This document shows positions 1 through 4,904 of a stretch of DNA of 5,742 nt, one piece after another. The stretch is taken from the NCBI GenBank assembly GCA_035497635.1, contig DATJDB010000246.1, forward strand, positions 1 through 5,742, written 5' to 3'. This stretch comes from Serpens sp035497635 (GTDB taxonomy: Bacteria; Pseudomonadota; Gammaproteobacteria; Pseudomonadales; Pseudomonadaceae). How positions within the stretch are numbered: position 1 is the stretch's first letter; every line of letters starts with the position of its first letter. Both the position numbers and the translations under genes were made by a program. Under the pieces are notes generated by a model that saw only the letters and a program-made list of their open reading frames with translations, did not search any database and was not told where the DNA came from.

Positions 1-585
1 GATGCGGTGTTCGCCGCCGGTGCGGATGCACAGGTCGGGCAATGGCTGATCAGCGGTGGTCAGACAACCCTCCAGCATCGCCGCATCGATCTGCCCGGCT
101 TGCAGCTGGCCGGCCTGCACCCGCTCAGCCAGCTGACGCGCGGCCTGGGTGATGTCCCACTGGCCGCCGTAGTTGGCGGCCACCTGCAGAAGCAGGCGAC
201 CTTCGCTGGCCAGCGCCTCGGCCTCGGCCATGGCGGCCTGCAGCTCAGGATGAAAGCGCGAACGGTCGCCAATGATGCGCAAGCGAATGTCGTTCTGGCT
301 GAGCTTGCGTGCCTCGCGGCGCAGGGCGCCGAGAAACAGTTCCATCAGCGCGCCAACCTCATCGGCCGGGCGTTGCCAGTTCTCGCTGGAGAAGGCGAAC
401 AGTGTCAGCACTTCCACACCGGACTCGACGCAGACCTCGATTACCGCGCGCACCGCATCGACGCCGGCCTTGTGGCCGGCGACGCCGGGCAGCAAGCGTT
501 TCTTGGCCCAGCGATTGTTCCCATCCATGATGATCGCCACATGCCGCGGCACTGCCGGCAGGGCTTCCTGTTTTTGCTTGCTCAT
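1..585 (-). CDS. uppS: Undecaprenyl diphosphate synthase (cis-prenyltransferase), C-terminus cut off by window edge
   Basis: This enzyme adds eight isopentenyl units in cis to farnesyl diphosphate, giving the C55 lipid carrier precursor for peptidoglycan and O-antigen synthesis. It works at the cytoplasmic face of the membrane. The 195 codons present cover about three quarters of a protein that is usually about 250 residues. Visible family marks are the HVAIIMDGNNRWAK block at residues 15-28, with the catalytic Asp at 21; FAFSSENW at 63-70; the VAANYGGQWD stretch at 135-144; and the diphosphate-binding RTGGEHR at 188-194, just before the edge. The ATG at 585 is the first start after the frr stop and gives the usual short N-terminal lead. 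Its ribosome site is weak (GCGGGAA just upstream, or GAGG further back). The gene starts 17 bases after frr in the same direction, so it is probably cotranscribed and perhaps translationally coupled. The reading frame is intact. Confidence 0.97.
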   Translation of the reverse strand, partial: MSKQKQEALPAVPRHVAIIMDGNNRWAKKRLLPGVAGHKAGVDAVRAVIEVCVESGVEVLTLFAFSSENWQRPADEVGALMELFLGALRREARKLSQNDIRLRIIGDRSRFHPELQAAMAEAEALASEGRLLLQVAANYGGQWDITQAARQLAERVQAGQLQAGQIDAAMLEGCLTTADQPLPDLCIRTGGEHRI

Positions 586-602
586 GCTGGTTCCCGCAGG
601 CC

Positions 603-1160
603 TCAAACGGCCATCAGGTCGGTTTCCTTGGCTTCCAAAGCCTTTTCAACCTCGGCGACGAACTTGTCGGTGAGCTTCTGCACCTCGTCAGCGGCGCGAC
701 GTTCCTCGTCCTCGCTGATTTCCTTTTCCTTGACCAGGTCCTTGAGCTGGGCCAGCGCGTCGCGGCGGATGTTGCGAATCGCCACGCGAGCATTCTCGGC
801 CTCGCCACGCGCCTGCTTGGTGAAGCCCTTGCGGGTTTCCTCGGTCAGCGCCGGCATCGGCACGCGGATGGTGGTGCCGGCGGTGGCCGGGTTCAGGCCC
901 AGATCGGAGGTCATGATGGCTTTTTCGACGGCCTGGATCATGGCCTTGTCGAACACGGTCAGCGCCAGGGTACGGGAGTCCTCGACGGTGACGTTGGCGA
1001 TCTGGCGCAGTGGGGTGTCGCTGCCGTAGTAGGACACCATGACGCCGTCCAGGATGCTGGGGTGGGCACGGCCGGTACGGATCTTGGCGAACGCGGTCTT
1101 GAGAGACTCCACGCTCTTTTCCATGCGGGTCTGTGTGTCCTGCTTGATCTCGTTGATCAT
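603..1160 (-). CDS. frr: Ribosome recycling factor
   Basis: RRF acts with EF-G after termination to split the 70S ribosome and free it from mRNA and tRNA. The protein is 185 residues, the standard bacterial length. It has the two-domain family layout: helical domain I segments at the N-terminus (RTGRAHPSIL at 28-37) and from about 105 to the end, with domain II between them (about 31-104). The conserved RNIRRDA block is at 129-135, including Arg132, a residue long known to be important in E. coli RRF. The ATG at 1160 shares the four bases ATGA with the pyrH stop codon. A GAGGAA ribosome site lies inside the end of pyrH at 1169-1174, 8 bases before the start. This arrangement suggests translational coupling to pyrH. 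uppS follows 17 bases downstream. Nothing is broken or unusual in the protein. Confidence 0.98.
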   Translation of the reverse strand: MINEIKQDTQTRMEKSVESLKTAFAKIRTGRAHPSILDGVMVSYYGSDTPLRQIANVTVEDSRTLALTVFDKAMIQAVEKAIMTSDLGLNPATAGTTIRVPMPALTEETRKGFTKQARGEAENARVAIRNIRRDALAQLKDLVKEKEISEDEERRAADEVQKLTDKFVAEVEKALEAKETDLMAV

Positions 1161-1897
1161 ACGTTCGATTCCTCGATCAGGGTTCCTTCGGCACCACCCA
1201 GAACGATGTTCAGCAGGGCGCCAGGCTTGTTCATGTTGAAGACGCGCAGCGGCATCTTGTGGTCGCGGACCAGGCAGATGGCAGTCAGGTCCATGACCTC
1301 GAGCTTGCGATCCAGTACGCCATCATAGGTCAGGCGCTCGAACTTCTCGGCATTCGGATCCTTGAACGGATCGGCCGTGTACACACCGTCCACCTTGGTG
1401 GCCTTGAGCACCACGTCGGCATCGATTTCGATGGCCCGCAGGCAGGCCGCGGAGTCGGTGGTGAAGAAAGGATTGCCGGTGCCGGCGGAGAAGATCACCA
1501 CTTCGCCACTCTTTAGGTGACGCATGGCCTTGCGACGGTCGTAGTGGTCAGTGACACCAACCATGGAAATGGCGGACATGACCAGCGCGGGAATATTGGA
1601 GCGTTCCAGGGCGTCGCGCATGGCCAGCGAGTTCATCACGGTCGCCAGCATGCCCATGTGGTCGCCGGTAACGCGGTCCATGCCCGCCGCCGACAGCGCA
1701 GCGCCACGGAACAGGTTGCCGCCGCCGATGACCAGTCCGACCTGAACGCCGATGCCGACCAGCTGGCCGACCTCCAGTGCCATACGATCAAGCACCTTGG
1801 GGTCGATACCGAACTCTTCGGACCCCATCAGGGCTTCGCCGCTGAGTTTGAGTAGGATGCGTTTATAGCGAGGTTGACCACTCACCTGCTGTGCCAT
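1157..1897 (-). CDS. pyrH: UMP kinase (uridylate kinase)
   Basis: PyrH phosphorylates UMP to UDP with ATP, a committed step to UTP and CTP. The bacterial enzyme is a hexamer of the amino acid kinase fold, typically activated by GTP and inhibited by UTP. The protein is 246 residues, as expected. Seen motifs are the KLSGEAL phosphate-binding segment at 17-23, GGGNLFRG at 58-65, TGDHMGMLAT at 77-86 (UMP site region), and AGTGNPFFTTDSAA at 138-151. The frame is open upstream to a GTG at 2002, but I chose the ATG at 1897. It has a strong AGGAG site at 1907-1911 with 9-base spacing and gives the family N-terminus (MAQQ... then YKRILLKLSG), while the 35 extra residues resemble nothing in the family. 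It lies 160 bases after tsf, behind a terminator-type hairpin, and overlaps frr by four bases. It therefore probably has its own promoter in the spacer, which I could not locate. Confidence 0.97.
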   Translation of the reverse strand: MAQQVSGQPRYKRILLKLSGEALMGSEEFGIDPKVLDRMALEVGQLVGIGVQVGLVIGGGNLFRGAALSAAGMDRVTGDHMGMLATVMNSLAMRDALERSNIPALVMSAISMVGVTDHYDRRKAMRHLKSGEVVIFSAGTGNPFFTTDSAACLRAIEIDADVVLKATKVDGVYTADPFKDPNAEKFERLTYDGVLDRKLEVMDLTAICLVRDHKMPLRVFNMNKPGALLNIVLGGAEGTLIEESNV

Positions 1898-1906
1898 TGC
1901 GTATCT

Positions 1907-1911
1907 CTCCT
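1907..1911 (-). promoter_or_regulatory. Ribosome binding site that fixes the pyrH start
   Basis: The minus strand reads AGGAG here, 9 bases before the ATG at 1897. It decides between this ATG and the in-frame GTG at 2002, which would add 35 unlikely residues. Confidence 0.8.
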
Positions 1912-1930
1912 GCGGCGTTCTGCTGTTCTT

Positions 1931-1967
1931 GCAGGCCAAGGCCTGCGAATGGATGCCCAGGGCATCC
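1931..1967 (-). repeat. Two tandem inverted repeats in the pyrH leader
   Basis: Read on the minus strand, GGATGCC-CTG-GGCATCC (1951-1967) is followed four bases later by GCAGGCC-TT-GGCCTGC (1931-1946). Each is a perfect 7-bp inverted repeat; in RNA the second would open to about a 5-bp stem with a 6-base loop. No U-run follows either, so they do not look like terminators. They lie between the terminator-type hairpin after tsf and the pyrH ribosome site, so they would be in the 5' leader of any transcript entering pyrH from tsf. The function is unknown. They could structure the leader, or be operator-like sites on DNA. Confidence 0.6.
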
Positions 1968-2007
1968 GAGCCGGCCTGTGTCGACCGTTTTTTCGACTCC
2001 ACTTTGA

Positions 2008-2043
2008 CGAAAAGGCCGCACGCGTGAGCGGGCAGCCTCTTCG
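2008..2043 (-). terminator. Terminator-type hairpin after tsf
   Basis: Starting 14 bases after the tsf stop, the minus strand can fold with a 9-bp outer stem (CGAAGAGGC with GCCTTTTCG, one G-U pair). This continues through a U-G wobble, GC/GC, one C/U mismatch and CGC/GCG to a TCAC loop. The A-rich left arm and the TTTT in the right arm followed by CGTC are the usual look of a Pseudomonas rho-independent terminator, although the U-run is short. It would end or reduce rpsB-tsf transcription before pyrH. Confidence 0.72.
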
Positions 2044-2057
2044 TAAAACCGCCGAAA

Positions 2058-2927
2058 TTACTGCTTGGAAACAGCCATCTGGGCGGCTACTTCTGCAGCG
2101 AAGTCGACTTCGGCCTTCTCGATGCCTTCACCCACTTCGTAGCGCACGAAGGAGACGATTTCGGCACCGGCCTTCTTGGCCAGCGCGCCGACCTTGATTT
2201 CCGGGTCCTTGACGAAGGCCTGCTCGACCAGGCTGGCTTCGGCCAGGAACTTGTTGATGCGACCCTTGACCATGTTCTCGACGATATTTTCCGGCTTGCC
2301 GGCGATCTTGTCGGCGTTGAGCTGCAGGAAGATTTCCTTTTCCTTGGCAACCAGCTCTTCGGAAATGTCGGACGGGCTCAGGACAGCAGGATTGCTGGCG
2401 GCTACGTGCATGGCGATGTCGCGAGCCAGCTCGGCGTCGCCGCCCTTCAGGCAGACCAGCACGCCGATACGGTGACCGTGCAGGTAGGCACCGACCACAT
2501 CACCTTCCACGCGGGTCAGGCGACGGATATTGACGTTCTCGCCGCACTTGGCGACCAGGCTCAGACGGGCTTCTTCACGATCGGCGACCAGCGGAGCGGC
2601 GTCGGTGTAACCGGCGGCAAAGGCTTGATCCAGGCTTTCGGCAACGAAGGCCTTGAAGTCAGCCTGCAGGGCCAGGAAGTCGGTCTGGGAGTTGACTTCC
2701 ATGATGATAGCGGTCTTGTTGTCATCGGAAATCTTGGCGGCGATGGCGCCTTCGGCGGCAATATTGCCAGCCTTCTTGGCGGCCTTGATGGCGCCGGAAG
2801 CGCGCATGTCGTCGATGGCCTTCTCGATGTCGCCTTCGGCGGCAACCAAGGCCTTCTTGCACTCCATCATGCCTTGGCCGGTGCGCTCGCGCAGTTCTTT
2901 GACGAGGGCTGCAGTAATCTCTGCCAT
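2058..2927 (-). CDS. tsf: Translation elongation factor Ts
   Basis: EF-Ts is the nucleotide exchange factor that removes GDP from EF-Tu so that it can be reloaded with GTP. The protein is 289 residues, close to the usual length in gammaproteobacteria. The N-terminal UBA-like domain covers about 1-40, with the signature LRERTGQGMMECKKAL at 12-27. The core domain carries NSQTDF at 79-84, whose Asp83-Phe84 pair corresponds to the residues known to intrude near the Mg site of EF-Tu. The C-terminal module ends in the VGEGIEK-type segment. The ATG at 2927 follows an AGAGGATC ribosome site with good spacing. The gene lies 132 bases after rpsB, the near-universal pairing, but a strong hairpin separates the two, so its level could differ from that of S2. 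The frame is intact, ending in TAA at 2058. Confidence 0.98.
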   Translation of the reverse strand: MAEITAALVKELRERTGQGMMECKKALVAAEGDIEKAIDDMRASGAIKAAKKAGNIAAEGAIAAKISDDNKTAIIMEVNSQTDFLALQADFKAFVAESLDQAFAAGYTDAAPLVADREEARLSLVAKCGENVNIRRLTRVEGDVVGAYLHGHRIGVLVCLKGGDAELARDIAMHVAASNPAVLSPSDISEELVAKEKEIFLQLNADKIAGKPENIVENMVKGRINKFLAEASLVEQAFVKDPEIKVGALAKKAGAEIVSFVRYEVGEGIEKAEVDFAAEVAAQMAVSKQ

Positions 2928-2951
2928 GTTCGAGATCCTCTGGAAAGGGGG

Positions 2952-2994
2952 GTTGATTCGGTTACTTGCCCGCCAGGCGGGCCAGTCGATTCGG
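2952..2994 (-). repeat. Palindrome flanked by a direct repeat in the tsf leader
   Basis: A perfect inverted repeat GCCCGCC-A-GGCGGGC (plus strand, 2968-2982) sits between the rpsB-tsf hairpin and the tsf ribosome site. It is flanked by two near-identical 10-base direct repeats, GTTGATTCGG (2952-2961) and GTCGATTCGG (2985-2994), which differ at one base and are 33 bases apart. There is no U-run after the palindrome in either direction. The tract could be a leader stem-loop or a protein-binding site, and chance cannot be excluded in GC-rich DNA. I see no convincing promoter for tsf in this stretch. Confidence 0.5.
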
Positions 2995-2999
2995 GAGTG

Positions 3000-3030
3000 G
3001 CGAAAAAGGGGGCCTAGCCCCCTTTTTCGC
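3000..3030 (-). terminator. Strong terminator-type hairpin between rpsB and tsf
   Basis: A perfect 14-bp inverted repeat with a 3-base centre: GCGAAAAAGGGGGC at 3000-3013 and its exact complement GCCCCCTTTTTCGC at 3017-3030. The A-run, G-run, C-run, T-run order gives the classic rho-independent shape in both directions. On the minus strand it starts 29 bases after the rpsB stop. Because rpsB and tsf are normally cotranscribed, it may act as a partial terminator that sets the S2 to EF-Ts ratio, or as an mRNA 3'-end stabiliser, rather than a full stop. Confidence 0.85.
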
Positions 3031-3059
3031 TTGACGCATTACACCGGGGCGCGGCGCTA

Positions 3060-3797
3060 TCAGCCGGCAGCGGCTTCAGAGGCGGCTTCTTCGACGAACT
3101 CGTCGCCAGCGCCACCATTTTGCTTGCCACGCAGCACGGCGTCGGCCATCGAGCCCAGGTACAGCTGGACAGCGCGGATGGCGTCGTCGTTACCGGGGAT
3201 GATGTAGTCCACGCCTTCCGGGCTGCTGTTGGTATCGACAATGCCGATGACCGGGATGCCCAGCTTGTTGGCTTCGCTGATGGCGATGCGCTCGTGGTCG
3301 ACGTCGACCACGAACATCGCGTCCGGCAGACCGCCCATTTCCTTGATACCACCCAGGCTGCGCTCGAGCTTATCGAGGTCGCGGGTGCGCATCAGGGCTT
3401 CTTTCTTGGTCAGCTTGTCGAAGGTACCGTCCTGGGACTGGCCTTCGAGCTCACGCAGACGCTTGATGGAAGCGCGGATGGTCTTGTAGTTGGTGAGCAT
3501 GCCGCCCAGCCAGCGGTGGTCGACATAGGGCATGCCGCAACGGGCAGCTTGCTCGGCAACGATCTTGCCGGCGGAGCGCTTGGTGCCAACGAACAGGATC
3601 TTGTTCTTGCCGGCAGCCAGCTTTTCAACGAAGGTCAGTGCCTCGTTGAACATCGGCAGGGTCTTTTCCAGGTTGACGATGTGAATCTTGTTGCGCGCGC
3701 CGAAGATGTACTTGCCCATCTTCGGGTTCCAGTAACGGGTCTGGTGGCCGAAGTGCACACCGGCCTTCAGCATATCGCGCATAGTGACTTGGGACAT
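3060..3797 (-). CDS. rpsB: 30S ribosomal protein S2
   Basis: S2 binds late to the small subunit on the solvent side, bridging head and body, and in E. coli is needed for S1 to join. The protein is 245 residues, the normal size for this group. Both family signatures are visible: VTMRDMLKAGVHFGHQ at 4-19, and the later block PDAMFVVDVDHERIAISEAN at 158-177. The WNPKMGKYIFGARNKIHIVN segment (23-42) and the DHRWLGGMLTNYKT block (93-106) also match. The C-terminus is an acidic, Ala-rich tail (DEFVEEAASEAAAG). The ATG at 3797 follows a TGAGGAA ribosome site with 6-base spacing. It is the first gene of the minus-strand cluster, has its own promoter near 3929-3957, and has a leader of about 125 nt that may allow feedback by S2 itself. 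tsf follows. Confidence 0.98.
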   Translation of the reverse strand: MSQVTMRDMLKAGVHFGHQTRYWNPKMGKYIFGARNKIHIVNLEKTLPMFNEALTFVEKLAAGKNKILFVGTKRSAGKIVAEQAARCGMPYVDHRWLGGMLTNYKTIRASIKRLRELEGQSQDGTFDKLTKKEALMRTRDLDKLERSLGGIKEMGGLPDAMFVVDVDHERIAISEANKLGIPVIGIVDTNSSPEGVDYIIPGNDDAIRAVQLYLGSMADAVLRGKQNGGAGDEFVEEAASEAAAG

Positions 3798-3922
3798 GAT
3801 CGTTCCTCAATAAGTCGGGTTAGGCCTCCACGCATCCCGATTTCCAACCCTTTCAGGCACCCAGGAAACCGTGTCGACGCGTGTGCGGATTTGATCGCCA
3901 GACGGGACCACCCCGTCGAGCG
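3798..3922 (-). ncRNA. rpsB 5' leader, probable S2 autoregulatory element (t44/Tff-like position)
   Basis: The predicted leader runs from a start near 3922 to the rpsB ATG. Three foldable segments are visible in mRNA order. First is GACGGG/CCCGTC with a 5-base loop (3901-3917). Second is GGTTTCC (3864-3870) with GGAAATC (3839-3845), 7 bp with one G-U. Directly after it comes GGG-AUGCGUGGAGGCCUAA-CCC (3817-3838), extendable by two pairs to 3815-3840 at the cost of the second helix. In E. coli, S2 represses rpsB-tsf through the rpsB leader, and the same interval between map and rpsB was annotated as t44/Tff RNA. The short GGG...GUGGAGGC.UAACCC block resembles what I recall of the conserved part of that leader. 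This match is from memory, not from an alignment, so the function is inferred. Confidence 0.62.
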
Positions 3923-3928
3923 GCGCGT

Positions 3929-3957
3929 TTTATAGCATAACGGGGCGCCCGAAAGCT
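3929..3957 (-). promoter_or_regulatory. rpsB promoter, extended -10 type
   Basis: The minus strand reads TGC-TATAAA, an extended -10 with hexamer at 3929-3934 and TG at 3936-3937. The region 16-18 bases upstream (about 3952-3957, AGCTTT/GCTTTC) is a poor -35, which is common when the extended -10 is present. The bases between the -10 and the expected start near 3922 are GC-only (CGCGCC), the type of discriminator linked to ppGpp/DksA repression of ribosomal genes. Growth-rate control is therefore likely but inferred. Confidence 0.75.
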
Positions 3958-3993
3958 AGGATGAACACCGCCCGCCGACACTTTTCCCGCCCC

Positions 3994-4017
3994 GCCGGGC
4001 CGCGCCATCCGCCCGGC
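3994..4017. repeat. Inverted repeat in the rpsB-map divergent region
   Basis: GCCGGGC (3994-4000) and its exact complement GCCCGGC (4011-4017) are separated by 10 bases. Half-sites centred 17 bases apart could suit a dimeric DNA-binding protein, and the right half falls where a -35 would be for the candidate map -10 at 4034. The surrounding DNA is very GC-rich, so chance is a real alternative. No T-run follows, so it is not a terminator. Confidence 0.4.
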
Positions 4018-4033
4018 AACAATCGCTTTGGTT

Positions 4034-4039
4034 TATCAT
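4034..4039 (+). promoter_or_regulatory. Candidate -10 for map
   Basis: TATCAT matches the sigma-70 -10 consensus at five of six positions and lies 40 bases before the map ATG, with an AT-richer run around it (4027-4040) in otherwise GC-rich DNA. There is no recognisable -35: the right place holds the GCCCGGC half of an inverted repeat. An alternative pairing is TTGGTT (4028-4033), 17 bases, then TGTATC (4051-4056), which matches less well. I place this as the best guess only. Confidence 0.35.
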
Positions 4040-4079
4040 TCCGCTCCCTTTGTATCGCAGAGCGCCGTAAGAGATCTCC

Positions 4080-4862
4080 ATGACCGTCTCCATCAAGACC
4101 CCGGAAGAAATCGAGAAGATGCGCGTGGCCGGCCGCCTGGCCGCCGACGTGCTGGAAATGATCGAGCCCCACGTCCAGGCCGGGGTGACCACCGAGGAAC
4201 TGGATCGCATCTGCCACGACTATATCGTCAACGTCCAGCAGGCCATCCCAGCCCCCCTCAACTACCACGGCTTTCCCAAGTCGATCTGCACCTCGATCAA
4301 CCATGTGGTATGCCACGGCATTCCCAATGACAAGCCGCTGAAGAACGGCGACATCATCAATATCGACATTACCGTCATCAAGGACGGCTACCACGGCGAC
4401 ACCAGCAAGATGTTCCTGGTGGGCAGCGCACCGGAATGGGCCGAGCGTCTATGCCGCATCACCCAGGAATGCCTCTATAAGGGCATCGAACTGGTGCGTC
4501 CCGGCACCCGCCTGGGCGATATCGGCGAAGTGATCCAGAAGCATGCCGAAAGCCATGGCTTTTCCATCGTGCGCGAGTACTGCGGGCACGGTATTGGTGC
4601 AGTTTTCCACGAAGAACCGCAGGTGCTGCACTACGGCAAGGCAGGCACCGGCCTGGAACTCAAGGAAGGCATGACCTTCACCATCGAACCGATGCTCAAT
4701 CAGGGCCGCGCGGAAACCCGCACTCTGGGCGATGGCTGGACCGCCATCACCAAGGATCGCAAGCTGTCCGCGCAGTGGGAACATACCCTGGTGGTCACCG
4801 CGACCGGCTACGAGATCCTGACCCTGCGCAAGGACGACACCATCGCTCACCGCTCGGCCTGA
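4080..4862 (+). CDS. map: Methionine aminopeptidase, type I
   Basis: MetAP removes the initiator methionine from new proteins when the second residue is small. It is a cytosolic two-metal enzyme. The protein is 260 residues, the ordinary length of a type I enzyme with no zinc-finger or linker extension. All five expected metal ligands are present: Asp96 and Asp107 (in NIDITVIKDGYHGDTSKMF), His170 (EYCGHGIG), Glu203 (FTIEPM) and Glu234 (AQWEHT). The substrate-site His79 (VVCHGIPN) and His177 (FHEEP) are also there. The ATG at 4080 is preceded by a modest AAGAGA site and gives the usual start (MTVSIKTPEEIEKMR). It is divergent from rpsB, an arrangement shared with E. coli, and leads into glnD 42 bases later, so the two are probably one transcript. 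Confidence 0.98.
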   Translation: MTVSIKTPEEIEKMRVAGRLAADVLEMIEPHVQAGVTTEELDRICHDYIVNVQQAIPAPLNYHGFPKSICTSINHVVCHGIPNDKPLKNGDIINIDITVIKDGYHGDTSKMFLVGSAPEWAERLCRITQECLYKGIELVRPGTRLGDIGEVIQKHAESHGFSIVREYCGHGIGAVFHEEPQVLHYGKAGTGLELKEGMTFTIEPMLNQGRAETRTLGDGWTAITKDRKLSAQWEHTLVVTATGYEILTLRKDDTIAHRSA

Positions 4863-4864
4863 AT

Positions 4865-4878
4865 CCTGCTTTAGCAGG
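4865..4878 (+). repeat. Small inverted repeat between map and glnD
   Basis: CCTGCT-TT-AGCAGG begins two bases after the map stop; as RNA it would be a 5-bp stem with a 4-base loop. No T-run follows, so it is not a standard terminator. It includes the in-frame TAG (4872-4874) that closes the glnD frame upstream of its ATG. It may protect the map mRNA end or be incidental. Confidence 0.4.
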
Positions 4879-4904
4879 CCGCCCTCCAGCAGCAAGGCGT
4901 AGTC

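Noticed and set aside
7..1029. 340-codon open frame on the plus strand opposite uppS and frr
   Set aside because: It covers the antisense of two well-supported genes, shows no recognisable domain, and is low-complexity Ser/Arg-rich in its second half. It is a shadow frame.
1944..1962. Possible sigma-54 promoter for pyrH on the minus strand (TGG-N10-GCA)
   Set aside because: Only the core GG and GC with correct spacing match; the rest of the consensus is poor and the match lies within the inverted repeats.
1898..2002. 35-residue N-terminal extension of PyrH from a GTG at 2002
   Set aside because: The frame is open, but the extension matches no PyrH, crosses the two leader inverted repeats and competes with an ATG that has a strong AGGAG site.
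3120..3935. 271-codon open frame on the plus strand opposite rpsB and its leader
   Set aside because: It is antisense to S2, with no family likeness and no convincing ribosome site; it runs through the rpsB leader only because stop codons are rare in GC-rich DNA.
4865..4878. Terminator between map and glnD
   Set aside because: The stem is only 5-6 bp and no T-run follows; the 42-base gap and shared direction favour readthrough into glnD.
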